Positions 10,257-18,536 of a stretch of DNA of 49,401 nucleotides are shown here, piece by piece. Every line of letters starts with the position of its first letter. Within the stretch, counting starts at the first letter, position 1. The stretch is taken from contig CAJOEW010000005.1 of NCBI GenBank assembly GCA_905233525.1, positions 1 through 49,401 of the forward strand, read 5' to 3'. This DNA is from an uncultured Synergistales bacterium (GTDB taxonomy: Bacteria > Synergistota > Synergistia > Synergistales > Aminobacteriaceae). Both the position numbers and the translations under genes were made by a program. The notes beneath the pieces were generated by a model. The model had not been told where the DNA came from, ran no database searches, and was given only the letters and a program-made list of their open reading frames with translations.

Positions 10257-11153
10257 TTGACTCTGAATATTTTTGTGCAGCATTTTGTAAACGCATTGAG
10301 CTTAGGATCTTTATACGGGCTTATATCGATCGGCTATACAATGGTTTACGGAATATTGAGGCTTATAAATTTTGCGCACGGAGATATTTTTATGCTCGGT
10401 GCTTATTTTGTTTTTTTCGCAACGATCGTATATAAATTAAACTGGATTTTAGGAGTAATCATTGCGATCGCTGCCACAACTATTTGCGGATTGCTTGTCG
10501 ATCGAATTGCTTACAGGCCGTTACGTCAAGCTCCTAGAATATCAGCTTTAATCAGTGCGATCGGAGTATCATTCTTTATTGAAAATTTCGCTGTCGTTGT
10601 TTTCACAGGTATGCCGCGTCCTGTTGTTCAGCCGAAAATTTTAATGAAGCCGATAATTTTGCCTAATAAAGTCCGTTTGATTCCTTTAGGGATTCTCGTG
10701 CCTGTTGTAGCGTTTATACTTGTTGCTGCGTTATTATGGCTGTTGTATAAAACTAAACCAGGTTTGGCCATGCGCGCGATATCTTTTGATATTGAGACTA
10801 CTAGAATGTTAGGTGTAGACGTAAATAAAATTATTGCGCTTGCGTTTGGATTAGGATCGGCTTTAGCTGCTGTAGCTGGTATATTATGGGCGCTCCGTTA
10901 TCCTAGAGTTGAGCCGTTTATGGGAATGACACCGGGCATTAAGGCATTTATCGCGGCTGTTTTTGGCGGTATAGGTTCAATTCCGGGAGCTATGATCGGA
11001 GGAATTATATTAGGCTTTGTTGAAATAATGTCAGTCGCGTTTTTTCCGAATCTTTCAGGATATAAAGATGCCTTTGCGTTTTTCTTGCTGATAGTGATTT
11101 TATTATTCAAGCCGACCGGAATTTTAGGATCGAAGATCGAGGACAAAATATAA
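10257..11153 (+). CDS. livH: Branched-chain amino acid ABC transporter permease LivH
   Basis: GSLYGLISIGYTMVYGILRLINFAHGDIFMLGAY; TTG start after AGGAGG. Confidence 0.94.
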   Translation: MTLNIFVQHFVNALSLGSLYGLISIGYTMVYGILRLINFAHGDIFMLGAYFVFFATIVYKLNWILGVIIAIAATTICGLLVDRIAYRPLRQAPRISALISAIGVSFFIENFAVVVFTGMPRPVVQPKILMKPIILPNKVRLIPLGILVPVVAFILVAALLWLLYKTKPGLAMRAISFDIETTRMLGVDVNKIIALAFGLGSALAAVAGILWALRYPRVEPFMGMTPGIKAFIAAVFGGIGSIPGAMIGGIILGFVEIMSVAFFPNLSGYKDAFAFFLLIVILLFKPTGILGSKIEDKI

Positions 11154-13006
11154 TGCATAAAACAAGAAATCTAATTTTAACGGTCATATCTGTAATTTTA
11201 TTTGCGTTGTTTTTAAATAAAGCTCCTGAAATTTTAAACGGATATTGGTTAAGAATTTTTAATCTCATCGCAATAAATGCAATACTGGCATTAAGTCTGA
11301 ATCTAATTTACGGAATAACAGGTATGTTTTCGCTTGGCCATGCAGGATTTATGGCTATAGGTGCTTATGTTTCAGCGTTGTTAATTCTTCCGCCGGCTCA
11401 AAAGGCTGCGATGTGGATATTAGAGCCTATTTATCCGTTTATGTTAAATTTGAACACGCCTTTTATAATTTCGTTAATAATAGCTGGAATTGCGGCGGCA
11501 TTTTTTGGAATGTTAGTAGCGATTCCTGTATTGAGATTGGGCGGAGATTATTTAGGGATTGCTACGTTAGGATTTGCCGAAATAATCAGGATCATTATTA
11601 CGAATATGACCAGGCTTACAAATGGATCGTTAGGCTTAAAAGGTATTCCTGCGTATACGGATTTATATATGTCATGGGGATGTTTCGCCGTAATTTTATT
11701 ATGTACTGTGTGCATGTTAAACAGCAATTTCGGAAATATTTTGCGTGCTGTCCGTGATGATGAAGTTGCCGCGAAAATGATGGGCGTTAATATTTTTAAA
11801 GTTAAAGTCATCGCGTTTACATTAGGATGTTTTGGAGCAGGTTTAGGCGGTGCTTTAATGGGTAATTTAATCACTACGATCGATCCTAAAATGTTCATGA
11901 TCACTCAGACATATAATATTTTAATGATAATCGTTGTCGGAGGTCTAGGATCTGTAACAGGTTCGATAATCGGATCATTTCTTATAACGATAATGCTCGA
12001 GTGGTTAAGATTTGTGGAGAATCCTATAACGATCGGCAGCTTTGAAATTCCAGGAATACCAGGAATGCGAATGGTAATATTTTCGTTACTGCTGATAGTC
12101 GTGATAATTTTCAGGCGCGAGGGAATTATGGGCACTCGTGAATTTTCATGGGATATATTTTTTCCGAAGAGTAAGGCTAAAAAATCAAAGCCAGTTCAAA
12201 ATTATGATCACGTCCTTGAAGTCGAACACGTTAAATTAAAATTCGGAGGCTTGACAGCGATCGAAGATTTAAATTTCAACATTGACGCAGGTCAAATAAT
12301 TGGTTTAATCGGACCGAACGGTGCAGGCAAAACATCAGCCTTTAATGTAATCAGCGGATTCTATAAACCAACTGAAGGCCGGATAAAATTTTTAGGTAAA
12401 CAAATCGGCGGATTGAGTCCCGATCAAGTTTGTAAAGCCGGAATGAGCAGGACATTTCAAAATATAAGATTATTCGGAACTGAAACGGCGTTACAAAATG
12501 TTACAGTAGGATCTTGGGTGCGTCAGAAAAATTCATGGTGGATGAGCTTATTGCCGTTTATATTCACTGATGTATTACGTGAAGACAGCGAGATGAAAAC
12601 TCAGGCAATGAATTTATTAGAGCAGCTCGGATTATCAGAATACGCAAATGAAAAAGCTTCAGCCTTACCATACGGAGCGCAGCGCAGATTAGAAATAGCA
12701 CGTGCTTTAGGAACGCGGCCTAAATTTTTATTACTTGATGAGCCTGCCGCAGGAATGAATCCGAATGAAAGCCATGAGCTTATGGAATTTATAAAACGTT
12801 TACGCGATGAATTTAAGCTTACGATTTTGTTAATTGAGCACGATATGAAAGTTGTTATGAACGTCTGCGATTATATTCATGTATTAGATCAGGGTGTTCA
12901 CATTGCTCAGGGCACGCCGTCCGAAATCAGAGCTAATAAAAAAGTAATCGAAGCATATTTAGGTGCAGGAGCTTCATCTGAAAATTCACAGGAGGCTAAA
13001 TTTTAG
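11153..13006 (+). CDS. Fused branched-chain amino acid ABC permease-ATPase (LivM-LivG)
   Basis: 617 aa: LivM part (NLIYGITGMFSLGHAGFMAIGAY ... VRDDEVAAKMMGVN) joined to LivG ATPase (IGLIGPNGAGKTSAFNVISGF ... LPYGAQRRLEIARALGTRPKFLLLDEPAAGMNPNE). Confidence 0.95.
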   Translation: MHKTRNLILTVISVILFALFLNKAPEILNGYWLRIFNLIAINAILALSLNLIYGITGMFSLGHAGFMAIGAYVSALLILPPAQKAAMWILEPIYPFMLNLNTPFIISLIIAGIAAAFFGMLVAIPVLRLGGDYLGIATLGFAEIIRIIITNMTRLTNGSLGLKGIPAYTDLYMSWGCFAVILLCTVCMLNSNFGNILRAVRDDEVAAKMMGVNIFKVKVIAFTLGCFGAGLGGALMGNLITTIDPKMFMITQTYNILMIIVVGGLGSVTGSIIGSFLITIMLEWLRFVENPITIGSFEIPGIPGMRMVIFSLLLIVVIIFRREGIMGTREFSWDIFFPKSKAKKSKPVQNYDHVLEVEHVKLKFGGLTAIEDLNFNIDAGQIIGLIGPNGAGKTSAFNVISGFYKPTEGRIKFLGKQIGGLSPDQVCKAGMSRTFQNIRLFGTETALQNVTVGSWVRQKNSWWMSLLPFIFTDVLREDSEMKTQAMNLLEQLGLSEYANEKASALPYGAQRRLEIARALGTRPKFLLLDEPAAGMNPNESHELMEFIKRLRDEFKLTILLIEHDMKVVMNVCDYIHVLDQGVHIAQGTPSEIRANKKVIEAYLGAGASSENSQEAKF

Positions 13007-13009
13007 GAC

Positions 13010-13729
13010 ATGCTTAAAATAAACGACTTAAATATTTTTTATGGAGCTATTCATGCTGTCAGAAACGTATCACTTGAAATTCAGCAGGGCGATATTGTTA
13101 CGTTAATCGGTGCTAACGGTGCAGGTAAATCGAGCGTAATAAGATCAATCATGGGACTCGTAAAGATCAATTCAGGCGAAATTATATACACTCCTAAAAA
13201 TGGCAAGCCTGTAAATATTTCAAATATGCCTGTTGAAAACCGCGTTAAATCAGGAATCGCATTAAGTCCTGAAGGCCGGCGAATACTTCCTCAATTAACT
13301 GTTGAAGAAAATTTAAAATTAGGAGCATATATCCGTAACGATGTATCAGGAATTTTGAGCGATATTGATTATGTTTACACGTTGTTCCCAAGATTGAAGG
13401 AGCGCCGAAAACAAAAAGGCAGCACATTATCAGGAGGCGAGCAGCAAATGTTAGCATTAGGCCGCGCTTTAATGAGTCGTCCTGATTTGCTTATGCTTGA
13501 TGAACCGAGCTTAGGACTTGCGCCGATTTTGGTTGACGAAGTATTTGAAATTATCCGTGAAATAAATTCGCAAGGTAAAACAATTTTACTTGTTGAACAA
13601 AACGCCTGGGCAGCTTTGAAAATTGCGAAACGAGCTTATGTTTTAGAGACCGGCTCAATAAATATATCAGGTACAGGCCAAGAATTATTAAACGATCCAA
13701 AAATCAGAGCTGCTTATTTAGGCGGTTAA
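13010..13729 (+). CDS. livF: Branched-chain amino acid ABC transporter ATP-binding protein LivF
   Basis: TLIGANGAGKSSVIRSIMGL, STLSGGEQQMLALGRALMSRPDLLMLDEPSLGLAP. Confidence 0.95.
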   Translation: MLKINDLNIFYGAIHAVRNVSLEIQQGDIVTLIGANGAGKSSVIRSIMGLVKINSGEIIYTPKNGKPVNISNMPVENRVKSGIALSPEGRRILPQLTVEENLKLGAYIRNDVSGILSDIDYVYTLFPRLKERRKQKGSTLSGGEQQMLALGRALMSRPDLLMLDEPSLGLAPILVDEVFEIIREINSQGKTILLVEQNAWAALKIAKRAYVLETGSINISGTGQELLNDPKIRAAYLGG

Positions 13730-13743
13730 TGTTTAAAAAAATA

Positions 13744-13776
13744 TTCCTCCTCGTTTTTTTGCGGGGAGGTTTTCCA
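13744..13776 (+). terminator. Terminator between convergent livF and argH
   Basis: CCTCCTCGTTTTTTTGCGGGGAGGTTTT hairpin. Confidence 0.65.
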
Positions 13777-15147
13777 TTAAGCTAACATCTTCAAACGCTC
13801 GCGGCCTTCGTTAATTTGTAAAGCTACTTGCTCAAATCCTGTACCGCCGTAAATATTTCTGCGTTTCACACTTTCAAACGGTGTCAAAATTTTTAACATA
13901 TCTTCATCAGCAGCAGGCATAAATTTTTTAAATTGCTCCAGTGTTAAATCGCTGAACTTCAAATTATTTTCAATACACCAGCCTGTTAATTTGCCTGTCT
14001 GAAAATGTGCATCTCTGAAAGGTACGCCGCGCATTACTAAATATTCGGCTATGTCCGTAGCTAATGAATATCCTTTTTCAAGAGTCGCAAGCGCTGATTT
14101 TTCGTCTACGTCAACTTTTTCAAGCAAGGCGCTCAAAATTTTTATAACACTCTCAACAGTGTCAATTGACTGCCATAAACAACGCTTATCTTCTTGAAGA
14201 TCTCTGTTATATGTCATTGGTAAGGCTTTTAAATTTATTACAAGATCCAACATTTGAGCGATAATATTTCCTGTTTTGCCGCGGGCTAATTCTAAAACAT
14301 CAGGATTTTTTTTCTGAGGCATCATACTTGAACCGGTGCAAAATTCATCAGGTAAAATTATCCAGCCGAATTCTTGCGAGTTCCAAATTATTAAATCATT
14401 ACACAATCTCGAAACATGTAACGCAAATTCACACGCAAAAAAATGATAATCAAGCATATAATCGCGTTGCGCTACTGTGTCAAGGCTGTTGCGAGTCGGT
14501 GCCGTGAAATTTAATAGCTTCGATGTTAATTCACGATCGATCGGTAATGTTGAACCTGCTAAGGCTCCAGCTCCTAACGGACATTCATTTAAATTTTCAA
14601 GAGCAAAATTTAATTTTTTATAATCACGCATAAACGCCTCAAACCATGACAGCCAATAATGTCCCATTGAGATCGGCTGTGCTTGTTGTAAATGCGTATA
14701 GCCCGGAATGATCGCGCCTTTATGTTTATCTGCGTTATCAAGAATTATTTCAAGCAAAATTTTTAACACGTCTTTAATTTTTAACAAACGCTCGCGCAAA
14801 TATAACCGTGTAGTCGTTGCAACTTGATCATTACGGCTTCTTGCTGTGTGTAATTTCGATCCTAGAGGTTCAATTTGAGTCAAGCGCGCTTCTATATTCA
14901 TATGAACGTCTTCAAGATCGATCGACGGCGTAAATTTTCCTGAGTTAATTTCATCAAGCACTTTATTTAATCCTGCTTCGATCTTTTCGGCTTCGTCAGG
15001 TTTTAATATCCCTGTTTGAGCCAGCATTTTTACGTGAGCTATACTGCCCTGAATATCACAAGCATACATTCTGAAATCAATATCAAGCGATTGTGTAAAG
15101 TCCTGTACTATTTTCGCAGTGTCATGTTTAAATCTTCCGTGCCACAT
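13777..15147 (-). CDS. argH: Argininosuccinate lyase
   Basis: MWHGRFKHDT, HTARSRNDQVATTTRLYLRE, GYTHLQQAQPISMGHYWLSW, GSSMMPQKKNPDVLELARGKTG. Confidence 0.96.
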   Translation of the reverse strand: MWHGRFKHDTAKIVQDFTQSLDIDFRMYACDIQGSIAHVKMLAQTGILKPDEAEKIEAGLNKVLDEINSGKFTPSIDLEDVHMNIEARLTQIEPLGSKLHTARSRNDQVATTTRLYLRERLLKIKDVLKILLEIILDNADKHKGAIIPGYTHLQQAQPISMGHYWLSWFEAFMRDYKKLNFALENLNECPLGAGALAGSTLPIDRELTSKLLNFTAPTRNSLDTVAQRDYMLDYHFFACEFALHVSRLCNDLIIWNSQEFGWIILPDEFCTGSSMMPQKKNPDVLELARGKTGNIIAQMLDLVINLKALPMTYNRDLQEDKRCLWQSIDTVESVIKILSALLEKVDVDEKSALATLEKGYSLATDIAEYLVMRGVPFRDAHFQTGKLTGWCIENNLKFSDLTLEQFKKFMPAADEDMLKILTPFESVKRRNIYGGTGFEQVALQINEGRERLKMLA

Positions 15148-15303
15148 TTTTATTAAAATCCTCCGTTTAAATTTTCGAGTGAGATCCTAGCATAAAAATT
15201 TTTATAAATTTTCAAGACTTGCAAAATATTTAAACACGATCTCAATATCTCAAAAGATATAAAAATGTTATGATCTCCGAAAAATTCAGGAGGTATATAA
15301 AAA

Positions 15304-16107
15304 ATTCATTATTTCGATGAGATCGTAAACATACTTGAAAAATTACGCGCTCCTGACGGCTGCCCATGGGACAGAAAACAAACGCTCGAAACTTTACGCA
15401 AACCTATCACAGAAGAAGCTTACGAGCTTGCTGACGCTATCACTAAAAATAATATCGCAAATATCAAAGAAGAAGCCGGAGATTTATTATTACAAGTCGT
15501 CTTCGTTGCAACGCTCGCTAAAGAACAAAATTATTTCTCAATGCCCGATATCGTCCGTTCTTTGTGCGATAAACTGATTCGCCGTCATCCTCATGTGTTC
15601 GGAAATGTTAAAGCTGATACAAGTGAAGAGGTCTTGAAAAATTGGGAACGTATCAAATCTGAAGAACGTAAAGAAAAAAATCAGGACGACTCAATTTTAT
15701 CAGGCGTTCCAAATGGTTTGCCGCCTCTCTTGAAAGCTGACAGATTACAGGCTAAAGCTCAGCACATCGGATTTGATTGGCCGCTTGGTGATAATACGCC
15801 GATGTTCGAAAAATTAGACGAAGAAATCCAGGAATTTAAAGACGCTGTCAACGAAAATAATCAAGCTCACATGTCCGAAGAGTTAGGCGATATATTATTC
15901 ATGATCGTAAATATCGCACGGCGTTTTAAAATTAATGCCGACTCAGCTTTATCAAGTGTGTGTGAAAAATTTAAAGCCAGATTCAATTTCATGGAACGCG
16001 CTGCAAAAGAACAAGGCTTTAATTTATCGGACTGCAGCTTAGAAAAATTAGATGACCTTTGGAACAAAGCTAAGGTTAATTTAAAAAATTCAAGTATAAT
16101 GAACTAA
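15304..16107 (+). CDS. mazG: Nucleoside triphosphate pyrophosphohydrolase MazG, apparently ATT start
   Basis: In-frame translation from 15301: (K)IHYFDEIVNILEKLRAPDGCPWDRKQTLETLRKPITEEAYELADAI...EEAGDLLLQVVF...; second domain EELGDILFMIVNIARRF. In-frame TAA at 15298-15300; SD CAGGAGGT at 15287-15294; no ATG/GTG/TTG before the conserved N-terminus. Confidence 0.9.
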   Translation: MHYFDEIVNILEKLRAPDGCPWDRKQTLETLRKPITEEAYELADAITKNNIANIKEEAGDLLLQVVFVATLAKEQNYFSMPDIVRSLCDKLIRRHPHVFGNVKADTSEEVLKNWERIKSEERKEKNQDDSILSGVPNGLPPLLKADRLQAKAQHIGFDWPLGDNTPMFEKLDEEIQEFKDAVNENNQAHMSEELGDILFMIVNIARRFKINADSALSSVCEKFKARFNFMERAAKEQGFNLSDCSLEKLDDLWNKAKVNLKNSSIMN

Positions 16108-16142
16108 ACATTAAAGCACTAAAAACAGGAGGTAATTTTTTT

Positions 16143-17552
16143 ATGGCGGAAGGAAGCAAAGCAAAAAGACCTGTACGCGTTACTGAAACAGTTTTGCGCG
16201 ACGCTCATCAGTCCTTAATTGCTACGAGAATGACAACGAATGATATGCTCCCGATAATTGAAAAGATGGATGAGGCCGGTTATTGGGCGCTGGAAATGTG
16301 GGGAGGAGCTACGTTTGATTCTTGTATGAGATTTCTTGATGAAGATCCTTGGGAACGTTTACGCCTGATCAGATCAAGAGTTAAGAAAGCAAAATTACAA
16401 ATGCTCCTGCGCGGTCAAAATCTCGTCGGTTATAGACATTATGCTGATGACGTTGTTCGCGAGTTCGTAAAAAAAGCCGTCGCTAATGGTATTGATATCG
16501 TCCGTGTGTTTGACGCTTTGAACGATTTACGCAATGTTGAAATCGCTGCCGACCAGGTTAAAAAAGAAGGCGCTCATTTGCAGTTATGTATCGCTTATAC
16601 TTTATCGCCTGTTCATACTCTTGAAGCGTTCGCTAACATGGCCAAACAAATGACTGAGATGGGTGCTGACTCGATCGCAATAAAAGATATGGCAGGTTTA
16701 TTAAGTCCCGGCGATTGTATAAAACTCGTTAAAGCTATTAAAGCTAAAACAAATGTACCGATCGAATTACATAGCCATTACACAACAGGTCTCGCAAGCA
16801 TGATGTATTTCGCAGGAGTTGAAGCCGGAGCCGATATTATTGATACAGCTATTTCACCTTTTGCTCTCGGAACAAGCCAGCCTCCGACAGAATCAATGGT
16901 CGCTGCTCTCGCTGGTACTGAATGGGATACAGGAATCGAGATCTCCAAATTATTGCCGGTCTGTGAACATTTCAAAGGCTTGCGCGAGAAATATAAAAAC
17001 TTGTTACCGGAAATCGCAGGCGTTAATATAAATATCCTGCGTTACCAGATTCCTGGCGGTATGTATTCAAACATGGTCAATCAGTTAAAAGAAATGAACG
17101 CTATTGATAAACTTGAGGACGTTTTAAAAGAAGTACCTGTAGTTCGTGAGGCAATGGGTTATCCTCCGTTGGTAACGCCTAGCAGCCAAATGGTCGGAAC
17201 TCAAGCTACAATGAACGTATTGAGCGGACGCTGGAAAATTTTCCCGAAAGAAATCCGCCAATATTTCTTAGGTTATTATGGAATGCCGCCCGCACCGTTT
17301 GATAAAGAAGTCCAGAAAATGGCAATCGGAAAAGAAGAACCTATCACTTGCAGACCAGGCGAAAAAATAGCTCCTGAAATGGAACAAGCACGCAAAGACT
17401 CTGAACCATGGGCAACACAACCTGAAGACGCTTTAACATGGATAATGTTCCCTCAAGTCGCTAAAGAGTTTTTACCGAAAAAATATGCCCGTCTCCACAA
17501 GCGCGATGTAGGACTTCAAAAGACAGAAGATCCGGCAGCTTATCCAGTATAA
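16143..17552 (+). CDS. Pyruvate/oxaloacetate carboxyltransferase (OadA/PycB-like, no biotinyl domain)
   Basis: VRVTETVLRDAHQSLIATRM, YWALEMWGGATFDSCMRFL, NLVGYRHYADDVV, VFDALNDLRN, IPGGMYSNMVNQLKE. Confidence 0.93.
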   Translation: MAEGSKAKRPVRVTETVLRDAHQSLIATRMTTNDMLPIIEKMDEAGYWALEMWGGATFDSCMRFLDEDPWERLRLIRSRVKKAKLQMLLRGQNLVGYRHYADDVVREFVKKAVANGIDIVRVFDALNDLRNVEIAADQVKKEGAHLQLCIAYTLSPVHTLEAFANMAKQMTEMGADSIAIKDMAGLLSPGDCIKLVKAIKAKTNVPIELHSHYTTGLASMMYFAGVEAGADIIDTAISPFALGTSQPPTESMVAALAGTEWDTGIEISKLLPVCEHFKGLREKYKNLLPEIAGVNINILRYQIPGGMYSNMVNQLKEMNAIDKLEDVLKEVPVVREAMGYPPLVTPSSQMVGTQATMNVLSGRWKIFPKEIRQYFLGYYGMPPAPFDKEVQKMAIGKEEPITCRPGEKIAPEMEQARKDSEPWATQPEDALTWIMFPQVAKEFLPKKYARLHKRDVGLQKTEDPAAYPV

Positions 17553-17558
17553 AAAATT

Positions 17559-18536
17559 ATGGATATAGCTTTATCAGGCGAGGCTTTGATTCGTTTAGCC
17601 GGTCAGCACGATGAAAATTTTGAGGCTATCGAGTCGCGTTTCCCTGTTAGTTTAAGTGTAGTTAATGGGATCGTTCGTGTGAGCGGTCCCGATTCCCAAC
17701 CTGTAGAAATCGTTTCAAATCTGTTAAAAGAATTAGCTTCAGTCGCTGAAAAAGGCCATGAAATTTTTACAGCTGATGTACGTTCCGCAATGGACGCTAT
17801 AGCAGAAGGCCATGAATTAAATTTAAGCGCGTTATATTCTGAAATTATATGCACAACTTCACGCGGTAAACCTATCAGAGCTAAAACACCAGGACAAAGA
17901 AATTATTTAAGAGCTATACGGTCAAATGATATATTATTCGCAACTGGCCCGGCCGGAACCGGAAAAACTTATTTAGCAGTATGTGAAGCCGTATCAATGT
18001 TAAAAGCCGGCAAAATAAACCGTATTGTCCTCGTGCGTCCAGCCGTTGAGGCCGGTGAGAGCTTGGGATATCTGCCAGGTGATCTGCGTGAAAAAGTAGA
18101 GCCGTATGTAAGACCGTTATATGATGCCTTTTTTGAATTATTATCGCCTGAAAAATTCGCACGCTATATTGAAAAAAATATTATTGAGCTTGTGCCTTTA
18201 GCTTACATGCGAGGCAGGACGTTAAACGAAAGTTTCATTATTCTCGATGAAGCTCAAAATACAACGCCTAAACAAATGAAAATGTTTTTGACTCGCTTAG
18301 GTTTTGGATCAAAAGCCGTAATCACTGGCGATATAACACAAATTGATCTGCCGGTTAATACGTTATCAGGATTGAAAACAGTTAAAGAAATTCTGAACGG
18401 TATAAAAGGAATTGGATTTATAGATTTAAGTTACGCCGATGTCGTCCGTCATGAAGTAGTTCAAAAGATCGTGCTTGCTTATGAACGTTATGAGGAAAGA
18501 TCCCAAAATGAAATTAAAAATGAAAAAATCAAATAA
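17559..18536 (+). CDS. phoH: PhoH family ATPase
   Basis: TPGQRNYLRAIRSNDILFATGPAGTGKTYLAVCEAV, VRPAVEAGESLGYLPGDLREKVEPYVRPLYDAF, FIILDEAQNTTPKQMKMFLTRLGFGSKAVITGDITQIDLP. Confidence 0.95.
   Translation: MDIALSGEALIRLAGQHDENFEAIESRFPVSLSVVNGIVRVSGPDSQPVEIVSNLLKELASVAEKGHEIFTADVRSAMDAIAEGHELNLSALYSEIICTTSRGKPIRAKTPGQRNYLRAIRSNDILFATGPAGTGKTYLAVCEAVSMLKAGKINRIVLVRPAVEAGESLGYLPGDLREKVEPYVRPLYDAFFELLSPEKFARYIEKNIIELVPLAYMRGRTLNESFIILDEAQNTTPKQMKMFLTRLGFGSKAVITGDITQIDLPVNTLSGLKTVKEILNGIKGIGFIDLSYADVVRHEVVQKIVLAYERYEERSQNEIKNEKIK

Noticed and set aside
11413-12135. ORFs 11413-11757 (+), 11548-11904 (-), 11905-12135 (-)
   Set aside because: Alternative-frame shadows of the LivM half of the fusion.
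15335-15577. 80-aa ORF at the start of mazG
   Set aside because: Out of frame; the correct MazG frame (EEAYELADAI...EEAGDLLLQVVF) covers the same DNA.
18475-18507. Upstream ATG of pgpH in the ORF track
   Set aside because: ATG 18508 has a better SD distance; the additional residues are encoded within the phoH overlap.
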